This document shows, piece after piece, positions 33,917-41,395 of a stretch of DNA of 64,000 bases. The notes under the pieces are model-generated. The model saw nothing but the letters and a program-made list of their open reading frames with translations, was not told where the DNA came from and did no database searches. A program made the position numbers and the translations under genes. Source of the stretch: Trinickia soli (GTDB taxonomy: Bacteria > Pseudomonadota > Gammaproteobacteria > Burkholderiales > Burkholderiaceae). Each line of letters starts with the position of its first letter. Within the stretch, counting starts at the first letter, position 1. The DNA is taken from positions 31,949 to 95,948 of the forward strand of contig NZ_PNYB01000021.1 in the NCBI RefSeq assembly GCF_002879855.1, written 5' to 3'.

Positions 33917-35050
33917 ATGTCGAAGTCATGTGGGGCGAAAGGACGCTTGCGCGGTGCTGTCGTCGCCCGCGTATTTTTCAGCTCGGCTTTTGTTGCGGCT
34001 GCAACGAACGCGCACGCGCAAGGCAAAGTACAGCTATATGGCCTCGTCGACGACGCATTGACTTACGTCACCAACGAAGGCGGCAAGCATGCATGGGCGC
34101 AAACGAGCGGCGTGGGGCAATCCGACCGCTGGGGGCTGAGCGGCGTCGAAGATCTCGGCGGTGGATGGCGCGCCGTGTTTCGACTCGAGAACGGCTTCAC
34201 GCTTAACGACGGGCGCTTTTCGCAAGGTGGCCTCGAATTCGGGCGTCAGGCGTTCGTGGGTCTCGCCAGCGATCGGCTCGGGACATTGACGATGGGGCGG
34301 CAGTACGACTTCATGGCGACCAATCTCACGCGGTTCGCGGCGGGTACGCTGACGCCATCGGTTTTTGCGTTTCACCTCGGTGATCTCGATCGGCTCGGCG
34401 CGGAGCGAATCGACAATTCCGTCCGCTATCTGACGCCCGAAATGGCGGGTTTCCAAATCGGTGCGCTGTATGCGTTCGGCGGGCAGCCCGGGAATTTCGT
34501 GGCGAACAGCACCGTTGCCTTCGGCATGACATACGCAAACGGGCCGTTTCGCGCCGGCGCGGCCTATACGGAGATCCATAATTTCACGACCGTTTTCGGC
34601 ATCGGGACGACCGTGCTCGGGGCTTCGCTCGTGGGCACCGGGCCCCAGGGGCTTTTGTCGCCTTTCAAAGCGTTCGACAAGTTGACCGTCGCCGGCGTCG
34701 GCGCGGGTTATCAATGGGGGCCAGCCTTTCTACATGGGTTGCTGACGCTCGTGAAATTCAGCCAGAATGGTGCAAGCGCTTCGCTGCGCACCGCCGAAGG
34801 CGGCGTGAAATATTCCGTGAATTATGCGTTTTCTTTATCGGGCAGCTATGCCTACTCGAAGCTCGGTCAAGCCCATTGGAATCAAATTGTGGGTGGTATC
34901 GATTACTCCCTCTCAAAGCGCACCGATATCTATTGCAATGCAGTGATGTTGCGTTCCAGTAACGGCGTGCGCGCACAACTATTCACGCTCCCCGCCGCGA
35001 ATTCCAATTCTCAAACGGTCGTTTCACTCGGTGTAAGGCACCTGTTCTAA
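33917..35050 (+). CDS. Gram-negative outer-membrane porin
   Basis: 377 residues; start set by GGAGG at 33907. Signal peptide ends at NAHAQ; mature start GKVQLYGLVDDALTYVTNEG is the diagnostic N-terminal strand of Burkholderiales porins (Porin_4/OmpC-like trimers). GQSDRWGLSGVEDLGGGWRA and FGRQAFVGLASDRLGTLTMG follow, and the protein ends in VVSLGVRHLF with the C-terminal Phe used for BAM recognition. The AT-rich 284-bp upstream region should hold its promoter. Confidence 0.95.
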   Translation: MSKSCGAKGRLRGAVVARVFFSSAFVAAATNAHAQGKVQLYGLVDDALTYVTNEGGKHAWAQTSGVGQSDRWGLSGVEDLGGGWRAVFRLENGFTLNDGRFSQGGLEFGRQAFVGLASDRLGTLTMGRQYDFMATNLTRFAAGTLTPSVFAFHLGDLDRLGAERIDNSVRYLTPEMAGFQIGALYAFGGQPGNFVANSTVAFGMTYANGPFRAGAAYTEIHNFTTVFGIGTTVLGASLVGTGPQGLLSPFKAFDKLTVAGVGAGYQWGPAFLHGLLTLVKFSQNGASASLRTAEGGVKYSVNYAFSLSGSYAYSKLGQAHWNQIVGGIDYSLSKRTDIYCNAVMLRSSNGVRAQLFTLPAANSNSQTVVSLGVRHLF

Positions 35051-35457
35051 AGTCAGTCGTCGTGCTTTTTCAATGCGGTAAAAAGGTGCTTTTTATCGAC
35101 TCTTTTGTGTCTGCAATCGATGACGGGTTTATGTCGATAGGGTTTGTTTGACTTGTATCAAGGTCGCGGACCGTTATCCTTCGTACAAAAGAGCCTATAA
35201 GAAAACCTACCTCCGCTGCGGTGGCCGACTACGACTCAGGCCGCCGTTCCACTTAGTCGCCCGTTTCATCGGGCGTGTGACGTGCCTGATGCGTCCCTGA
35301 ATGGGCGTGTCCGGCAATCGATCAACGACTGTTTGCGACCGTAAGCGTCGCCTACCCGCAACGCGTAGCCGTCACCGGCGTCGTGCGGGACCGGCGCGCG
35401 TGTCGATTTCGCGCCGGATGGCCTGATGGGCTCAGGGTGCGTCTTTTGGGGAATGAT
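35051..35457. promoter_or_regulatory. 407-bp region upstream of the CHASE-GGDEF-EAL operon
   Basis: Contains the porin 3' end signals (weak CTTTTT/AAAAAG stem near 35068), an FNR/ANR-type box at 35148-35161 and an otherwise featureless GC-rich leader. No further gene was recognised. Confidence 0.5.
35148..35161. promoter_or_regulatory. FNR/ANR-type box
   Basis: TTGACTTGTATCAA matches TTGAY-N4-RTCAA, the binding site of FNR/ANR oxygen-responsive regulators. It lies about 300 bp upstream of the GTG at 35458 and faces the c-di-GMP/Cys-repeat operon. Confidence 0.6.
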
Positions 35458-38400
35458 GTGCGAGCAACATTTGAACGTGTGAGGCGTGCCTGTCGCAACT
35501 GGTTTGCGCAGGGATTTGCACTCGGCGTGCTGGTGCTCGCTTTGGCCGCCACGGTCACGGTGTATTCGTTGTGCCAGCAATTCGTAAATCGGGAGGCGCA
35601 TCTGCGCTTTGAAAACGATTCTCGCAGCCTGGAACAGCAAATCGCCGTGCGCGTACGGCTTTATACGGACGTTCTGGTTACGATGCGCGCCCTGTTCGGC
35701 GAGGACGCGAACGTCACGCGCGCCGAGTTTCACGATTTCGTTGTCGGTCTCGATTTACCGGGGCGATATCCGGGTTTCCAAACGTTGAATTACGCGGCCT
35801 ACGTGCGCGCGGCCGATGTGGATTCCTTCGTCGCCGCGCAGCGTCGAGATCAGATTCTGCAGGGCGCGGGTATCGCGTTTTCGATTCACCCCCCCAGCGT
35901 GCGTGACAGCTACGACGTGTTGACGTACCTGGAACCTCTGGCTGCCAATCGCGAGGTCGTCGGCCTCGACATCGCAGCGCTGCCGCAACGACGCGCGGCA
36001 ATGGCTGCGCTGCGCGATTCCGGCGAACCGATCAGCAGCGGGCGCCTGATTCTCGACGATCGCGGCGCACATTTCGTTGGGCTGGCCATGCGCATGCCCG
36101 TTTATCACAAGGGGATGCCGACAGGCACGGTGGAAGAGCGCCGCCGTGCTTATGTCGGTTCGGTGGGCGCCGGCCTGCGCGTCAACGACATGCTGGACGG
36201 CCTGCTTAGCGCGGAGACGTTGCGCGTCATCAAATTCAAGATCTATGACGCGGGCAGCATGCGTACGCCGCCGGTATCGAGCTCGAAGGAGTCGCTGCTC
36301 TATGACAGCATCGACGGTGCGGCGAGTATCCTCGCGGCGGGCCCCGCAGGCAGTGCACGTGCCGCGGAGCGCGCAGCGCCCGCCGTTGTCCCGTTCGCTC
36401 CACGTGCGGCGCGTCCTGCCAAGGCGCAATGGTTGCAGCGGCGCGCGGAGCAGCCTTTCGCGGGGCGCCGATGGGAAATCATATTTTCGGCCGATATTGC
36501 GGCCCTTAGCGGCACGCAGCGCTTTTTGCCGGATCTCGCACTCGCGTCCGGGCTCGTTATCAGCGCGCTGCTGGCGGTTCTGGCTTATGCGTTGTCGACG
36601 GCACGGACGCGGGCGCTCAGGCTCGCGGATCGAATGACGCACGATTTGCGCGAAAGCGAAGCCGCGCGCGCCGAGGCTCAACGGATCGCACATCTTGGCG
36701 ATTGGCGAGGCGATGTCGATGGCGGTGGTGCTGAGCTGTCGAAAGAAATGGCGCGCTTGATCGGATGGCGGCGACAAAGTGATTCCCTCAAAGCGCTGTT
36801 GCGTACGATTGATGCGTCCGATCGGCGCGTGCTGATCGAGCAAGCCAGGGCTGCGCTGGCTTCGCGCGATGCGTTCGAACTCGAATGCCGATATGCGTCG
36901 CGGCACGGGAGGCGCGGTTGGCTGCGCATAATCGGCCATGTGTACGGGCCGGCCGGCACGCGCATGCTGCGCGGTACGGCACTCGAAATCACGAAGCAAA
37001 AATCGATTGAACGCGCGCGCGATCTCGAACACGCCTTTACGCTCTATCTCGCGACAGCCGGAAATGAATTCGACGTCTGTCGGCATTTGATCGAATCGAT
37101 CGTGAGCGGCATGGACTGGGATGGCGGTGCATTCCGCCCGACCCCCGCGGGCGTCAAGCAATTGCTTTGTGCTACGTCCACCGCGACCAATAGCAAATTG
37201 GAAGTCCGCCTGCTCACGCATGGACCGAGTGTGACGAGCGAGGAGGACACTCCGCCTGCACCGCGTTGGAGCGCCGTGAATAGCGCGGACGATGCATCCT
37301 GGCTCGCGGATGCAGGCATTGCCACGACATTTTCGTTCGCGTTGCGGCTGGGTTCGGTCGTGGTCGGCGTAGCGGAGTTTTATTCGCATCAACGGCGCCA
37401 TGTCGAGCCGCAGGCGCTGGTCATGGCCCGTTCGATCGTGAGCCAGATGAGCCACTTCCTGCAACGTCGTCAGGCCGAGGACAATCTCCATTTCCTTGCG
37501 ACGCACGATGCGTTGACCGGGTTGCCCAATCGATTGATGTTCCGTGAGCATCTCGACGAATTGCTCGCACGTGCGCGCGCCGATGCCACGGCGCTGCATG
37601 TGCTCTTTATCGATCTCGACCGGTTCAAGGACGTCAACGACTCGCTCGGGCACAACGTCGGCGATTTGCTGTTGCGCGCGGTCGTCGCGCGTCTGCACGA
37701 TGCGTTGCCTCACATCGCCATGATCGCGCGGCTCGGCGGCGACGAGTTCGTCGTGCTCGTGAAGCAGCAAGGCGACGGCTTGGCGGTCGTCATCGAAACG
37801 ATCGATGCAATTCAGGCGGCGCTGGCCCAGCCGTTCACGATCAGCGGTTCGCAACTGCAGGTGAGCGCGAGCATTGGCGTCAGTTCGTTCCCGGGCGACG
37901 GCGAAGACGCGCAGACCCTGCTCAAGCATGCCGATATGGCGATGTACGGCGCCAAGCAGCGTGGCAAGAACACTTATCAAATGTACGTGCGGCAGATGAG
38001 CATGTCGTTGCACCGGCGCGTCGAAATGGAAACGCAGCTGCGACATGCCGTGGACAACGGCGAGTTCTCCCTCGTGTATCAGCCGCGGATCGACTTGCGC
38101 TCGAGTCATTGCACGGGAGTTGAAGCGCTGCTGCGTTGGAACAACGCCGAGCTCGGCGCCATCTCGCCCACCGATTTCATTCCGGTCGCGGAGGAGACGG
38201 GCGCGATCGTGCCGATCGGTGCCTGGGTGTTGCGCGAGGCCTGCCGCCAGGCGGCGCAATGGCGCGAACGCGGCCTGGGGCCGATACGTGTCGCCGTCAA
38301 TCTCTCGGCACGACAATTCGCCGATCCCCGGCTGCACGAAAGCATTCTGGATGCGCTCGAAGATGCGGGCCTGCCCGGTGAATTCCTCGAATTGGAGTTG

Positions 38401-38889
38401 ACGGAAAGCATGGTGATGCGTCATCCCGAGCAAGCGGTGCGCTGGCTCGCCGCCATCAAGCGCACTGGCGTTCGGCTCTCGATCGACGATTTCGGCACGG
38501 GTTATTCGTCGCTCGCGTATTTGAATCGTTTCCCGATCGATACGGTGAAGATCGATCGCTCATTCATTCGCAATGTGCCCGATAGCCACAGCGATACCCA
38601 GATTACGAGTGCGGTCATCGCCCTCGGCCATAGCCTCGGGTTATCCGTGATCGCCGAAGGCGCGGAGACGCAGAAGCAAATCGATTTTCTACGCCAGGAA
38701 GGCTGTGACGAAGTGCAGGGCTACTTCTACAGCCGCCCCATTCCCGCCGACGATGTCGAGAGCTTTCTCGGCCGTGTCGCGGAATCCGATCTCGCTCCCT
38801 CCGCGAGATCTTCAACCCACGGAGCCGGGGCCAATAAACCCCAAAGCGCCCAATCAGTCTTGAAGGAACAGCATCATGCAGACCATTAA
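35458..38889 (+). CDS. CHASE-GGDEF-EAL membrane c-di-GMP protein
   Basis: 1143 residues from a GTG at 35458 preceded by GGGGA; the frame is open to 35383. TM1 (FALGVLVLALAATVTVYSLC), a periplasmic CHASE-type sensor (about 45-270; RYPGFQTLNYAAYV, AFSIHPPSVRDSYDVLTYLE), TM2 near 355-380 (LALASGLVISALLAVLAYAL), PAS/GAF-like segments, GGDEF (RLGGDEFVVLV, about 760) and EAL (GVEALLRWN about 888; VIAEGAETQ). Both motifs look active. Its last 14 nt overlap the next gene's start, so they are one operon. Confidence 0.93.
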   Translation: MRATFERVRRACRNWFAQGFALGVLVLALAATVTVYSLCQQFVNREAHLRFENDSRSLEQQIAVRVRLYTDVLVTMRALFGEDANVTRAEFHDFVVGLDLPGRYPGFQTLNYAAYVRAADVDSFVAAQRRDQILQGAGIAFSIHPPSVRDSYDVLTYLEPLAANREVVGLDIAALPQRRAAMAALRDSGEPISSGRLILDDRGAHFVGLAMRMPVYHKGMPTGTVEERRRAYVGSVGAGLRVNDMLDGLLSAETLRVIKFKIYDAGSMRTPPVSSSKESLLYDSIDGAASILAAGPAGSARAAERAAPAVVPFAPRAARPAKAQWLQRRAEQPFAGRRWEIIFSADIAALSGTQRFLPDLALASGLVISALLAVLAYALSTARTRALRLADRMTHDLRESEAARAEAQRIAHLGDWRGDVDGGGAELSKEMARLIGWRRQSDSLKALLRTIDASDRRVLIEQARAALASRDAFELECRYASRHGRRGWLRIIGHVYGPAGTRMLRGTALEITKQKSIERARDLEHAFTLYLATAGNEFDVCRHLIESIVSGMDWDGGAFRPTPAGVKQLLCATSTATNSKLEVRLLTHGPSVTSEEDTPPAPRWSAVNSADDASWLADAGIATTFSFALRLGSVVVGVAEFYSHQRRHVEPQALVMARSIVSQMSHFLQRRQAEDNLHFLATHDALTGLPNRLMFREHLDELLARARADATALHVLFIDLDRFKDVNDSLGHNVGDLLLRAVVARLHDALPHIAMIARLGGDEFVVLVKQQGDGLAVVIETIDAIQAALAQPFTISGSQLQVSASIGVSSFPGDGEDAQTLLKHADMAMYGAKQRGKNTYQMYVRQMSMSLHRRVEMETQLRHAVDNGEFSLVYQPRIDLRSSHCTGVEALLRWNNAELGAISPTDFIPVAEETGAIVPIGAWVLREACRQAAQWRERGLGPIRVAVNLSARQFADPRLHESILDALEDAGLPGEFLELELTESMVMRHPEQAVRWLAAIKRTGVRLSIDDFGTGYSSLAYLNRFPIDTVKIDRSFIRNVPDSHSDTQITSAVIALGHSLGLSVIAEGAETQKQIDFLRQEGCDEVQGYFYSRPIPADDVESFLGRVAESDLAPSARSSTHGAGANKPQSAQSVLKEQHHADH

Positions 38890-39604
38890 ACGGGGTATTG
38901 CCGAGATGTACAAGGCGATCGACGAGCTCGATTTCACGCGTATCAAAGCGAAACTCATGCATGGACGCGACGGCGTGATTGCCTTGCGCACGATCGAACT
39001 CGCCGAGGCGGACTATCGTCAATTCTTGAAACTGGCCGCGAAATATCCGAATGCGCCGATCGTTCCGAGCCAGGAGGTGGACGAATTCTGGCACATGCAT
39101 ATCCTCGACACGCAGCGTTATAGCGCTGACTGCGAGCGCATCTTCGGATACATGATTCATCACGATCCGTTCAGCGGGATCGACGGGGGCGAGGACGAAG
39201 CCCGGCATCTCGCGTTGGCCGCTCAAAGCGAGGACCTGAAGGTGCGCGAGTTCGGCGAAGGCAGTGCGTATTGCGTGAAGCCCGCGGCGAAGGGCGATGC
39301 GAAGGCTTACTGCGTGAAGCCTGAAGCCAAGGGCGATGCGACGGCTTATTGCGTGAAGCCCGAAGCGAAGGGCGATGCGAAGGCTTACTGCGTGAAGCCT
39401 GAAGCCAAGGGCGATGCGACGGCTTATTGCGTGAAGCCCGAGGCGAAGGGCGATGCGACGGCTTATTGCGTGAAACCCGCGGCGAGCGGCGACACCGCAC
39501 CGTACTGCGTGAAGCCCGTAGCGAAGGCCGACACGGCGGCCTATTGCGTTCGTCCAATGGCCGCACCTCTTCCCTCCACATTGGCGTCGCAGCAAAGGGT
39601 CTAA
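38876..39604 (+). CDS. Glycine-rich-domain-like protein with eight 13-residue Cys repeats
   Basis: 242 residues; start after GAAGGA, 14 nt inside the preceding gene. Residues 1-130 match the DUF1399/glycine-rich domain protein fold (VPSQEVDEFWHMHILDTQRY, the W-H-x-H motif). Residues 131-234 are eight tandem copies of AYCVKPEAKGDA(T/K), with one Cys each; the last three diverge. No signal peptide. Repeats with a single Cys could bind metal, be crosslinked, or be modified; none is known. A GC-rich inverted repeat at 39615-39644 may end transcription. Confidence 0.8.
   Translation: MQTIKRGIAEMYKAIDELDFTRIKAKLMHGRDGVIALRTIELAEADYRQFLKLAAKYPNAPIVPSQEVDEFWHMHILDTQRYSADCERIFGYMIHHDPFSGIDGGEDEARHLALAAQSEDLKVREFGEGSAYCVKPAAKGDAKAYCVKPEAKGDATAYCVKPEAKGDAKAYCVKPEAKGDATAYCVKPEAKGDATAYCVKPAASGDTAPYCVKPVAKADTAAYCVRPMAAPLPSTLASQQRV
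39266..39577 (+). repeat. 39-bp coding tandem repeat, eight copies
   Basis: Eight in-frame 39-bp units encode AYCVKPEAKGDAT-like peptides; units 1-5 are nearly identical at DNA level and 6-8 are diverged, suggesting recent expansion from one end. Confidence 0.95.
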
Positions 39605-39678
39605 CCGCTCGCCTGGCGGGGCGATGCCGCCCTAAGCGCCCCGCTCGCCGTCATTGTTCCGCTGCGCCGTTGCGCCCG

Positions 39679-39692
39679 GTTGACCCAGGTCA
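39679..39692. promoter_or_regulatory. Symmetric FNR/ANR-type box
   Basis: TTGACCCAGGTCAA is a perfectly symmetric TTGAC-N4-GTCAA site about 100 bp upstream of the gene at 39793, a position compatible with activation. Confidence 0.6.
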
Positions 39693-39792
39693 ACCCGTTT
39701 CGCGGTCTGATGCCCCACCATGAGAACCAGCTGATCGAGGGTCGCGTCTGCGCGGTCCCGAAAAGGCGATCGAATGGGCGAGGGGACGGTAA

Positions 39793-40110
39793 ATGGGCAT
39801 CGGCATGCAAATCGTGTACGTCGGCTTTCCGGGGGCGGCACGAATCGAGGCTGAGGCTGGGGTGCAGCTCTTGCGGTTGATGCGTTTTGCAGCGTATGTG
39901 AACAATTGTCATCTCGCGATCGAGGCAATGCACGGGCCGAACGGGCCCTATTACGACGCTCGGCTCGATATCGTCACACCCGACAAGCAGTTCATCCCGT
40001 TGCCGCATTGCTCCGACAAAGATCCCGAGGCAGCCGTGCGCGCCGCCTTCGACTATGCCGAACGTGAACTCGCTCATCGTGGGCATGCCTTTCTTCGGCT
40101 TGGCAATTGA
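39793..40110 (+). CDS. Hypothetical small protein
   Basis: 105 residues, start after GGGGA (a second Met is 12 nt further). It reads as an alpha/beta protein: MQIVYVGFPGAARIEAEAGV, LLRLMRFAAYVNNCHLAIEA, YYDARLDIVTPDKQFIPLPH, EAAVRAAFDYAERELAHRG. I do not recognise the family; the strand-helix-strand layout is loosely reminiscent of ribosome hibernation/HPF proteins but lacks their signature. The FNR-type box upstream suggests expression at low oxygen. Confidence 0.7.
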   Translation: MGIGMQIVYVGFPGAARIEAEAGVQLLRLMRFAAYVNNCHLAIEAMHGPNGPYYDARLDIVTPDKQFIPLPHCSDKDPEAAVRAAFDYAERELAHRGHAFLRLGN

Positions 40111-40175
40111 ATCGACGGATGCTGCAGGCGCCGCTATCAGCCGCTATGCATCGACTGCTGAAAATCCGTTGAGCA

Positions 40176-40586
40176 TCAGGCCCCGTTCGTACCGTGTTGC
40201 TTTTCTCGGGCAAGGCGCGCGATCGTCTCCATCGCAAGATCGAATTCCGTTGTCTTGTCGAAGAAGTAGTCGGCGCCGGCCACGACGCTCGCTTCGCGGA
40301 ACACAGGGGACGCGTAGTTCGTCAGCACGATCGTGACGATCGGATCGGTGCGACCACGCAGCGCATGAAGCAGATCCATGCCGTTGCTGTCGATCAGGCG
40401 CAGGTCGAGGACAACGGCTTCCGCGTCAGTGTCGGCGATGCCTTTGAGCGCCGTCTCGACGTCTTCGGCTTCGCCGACGATGCAAGCGGCGCCGTCCGGC
40501 CCGATATGGCGCGTGAGACGATCGCGCACGAGCGTCGACTCATCGACGACGAAAACTTTCAACGGTGATGGCAGGCTCGTTTTCAT
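40176..40586 (-). CDS. Stand-alone response-regulator receiver
   Basis: 136 residues, a single receiver domain: KVFVVDES (acidic pair), phospho-Asp in AVVLDLRLIDSNG, TIVLTNYASPV (Thr/Ser switch) and conserved Lys in YFFDKTTEFD. No output domain, so it may feed a phosphorelay or bind a partner. ATG at 40586 preferred over a GTG two codons upstream. It resembles the receiver at 45026 (shared FxDKxxEF). Confidence 0.9.
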   Translation of the reverse strand: MKTSLPSPLKVFVVDESTLVRDRLTRHIGPDGAACIVGEAEDVETALKGIADTDAEAVVLDLRLIDSNGMDLLHALRGRTDPIVTIVLTNYASPVFREASVVAGADYFFDKTTEFDLAMETIARLAREKQHGTNGA

Positions 40587-40747
40587 GAGCACAGTATCGT
40601 CAGCCGTTCGTCAAATAAATATCGGCTCGGTAGGAATGTCGTGTCAGTCGCGTGGAAGGCGTTTGTAGGAATCAACCTACACGAGCGCCGAGCAGCCCGC
40701 GCAGCGGGCTTTTCACGCAAATCATCCGACGATGCGGTAACGGCCCG

Positions 40748-41395
40748 TTACAAATCTTCGCTGTCTTCGAAGAGTTTGTGCTGAATCGCGTAACGAACCA
40801 GCGCGGCCTCATGCGGCATCTGCATTTTCTCGAGGATGCGGGTCTTGTAGGTGCTGACCGTCTTTGCGCTGACGCACAGTTCGTGCGCGATCTCGCTGAT
40901 CGTCTGGCCTGATGCGATGCGGCGAAATACGTCGAACTCGCGATCGGACAGCCGCTGGTGAGGCAGCATGTCGGTCGGCTCGTTCAGGCTCTGTGCGAGC
41001 CGTTCGGCCATCGACAGGCTGACGTAGACGCCGCCAGCCGAAATTTTCGTGAGTGCGGACACCAGTTCCTTGCTGGCGCTTTCTTTCGTCAGATAGCCCG
41101 ACGCCCCTGCTTTGAATGCGCGTACCGCATACTGCTGTTCGGCATGCATCGTCAGCACGAGCACGCGTAGCGTCGGCAGTTCATCTTTGATTTGCTTGAC
41201 GAGCTCGATGCCGTTGCGCCCCGGCATCGATAGATCGAGCACGAGCACGTCCGCCGGCGTGCCGCGCACGAGCGCAATCGTGGTCGGTCCGTCGTACGCT
41301 TCCCCGACAACTTCAAAACCGCTCGTGCCTTCGAGAATATGGCGCAAGCCATCGCGCACGAGCGCATGGTCGTCGGCCAGTAGTACTTTTGTCAT
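40748..41395 (-). CDS. NarL/FixJ-family response regulator
   Basis: 215 residues. Receiver (KVLLADDHALVRDGLRHILE; phospho-Asp in VLVLDLSMPGRNGIEL) and LuxR-type HTH (LSDREFDVFRRIASGQTISE, CVSAKTVSTYKTRILEKM). The start overlaps the kinase stop by 4 nt (ATGA), so kinase and regulator form a coupled two-component pair. Target genes are unknown. Confidence 0.95.
   Translation of the reverse strand: MTKVLLADDHALVRDGLRHILEGTSGFEVVGEAYDGPTTIALVRGTPADVLVLDLSMPGRNGIELVKQIKDELPTLRVLVLTMHAEQQYAVRAFKAGASGYLTKESASKELVSALTKISAGGVYVSLSMAERLAQSLNEPTDMLPHQRLSDREFDVFRRIASGQTISEIAHELCVSAKTVSTYKTRILEKMQMPHEAALVRYAIQHKLFEDSEDL

Noticed and set aside
35755..38433. 892-codon minus-strand open frame opposite the CHASE-GGDEF-EAL gene
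   Set aside because: Arg/His-rich shadow translation without recognisable domains; the plus strand has clear GGDEF and EAL motifs.
40664..40681. Inverted repeat TGTAGG-AATCAA-CCTACA upstream of a receiver gene
   Set aside because: Short arms of 6 bp, expected by chance at this frequency; no supporting evidence.
40694..40713. Hairpin AGCCCGC-GCA-GCGGGCT followed by TTTT
   Set aside because: Looks like a plus-strand terminator, but flanking genes are on the minus strand and no plus-strand gene ends nearby.
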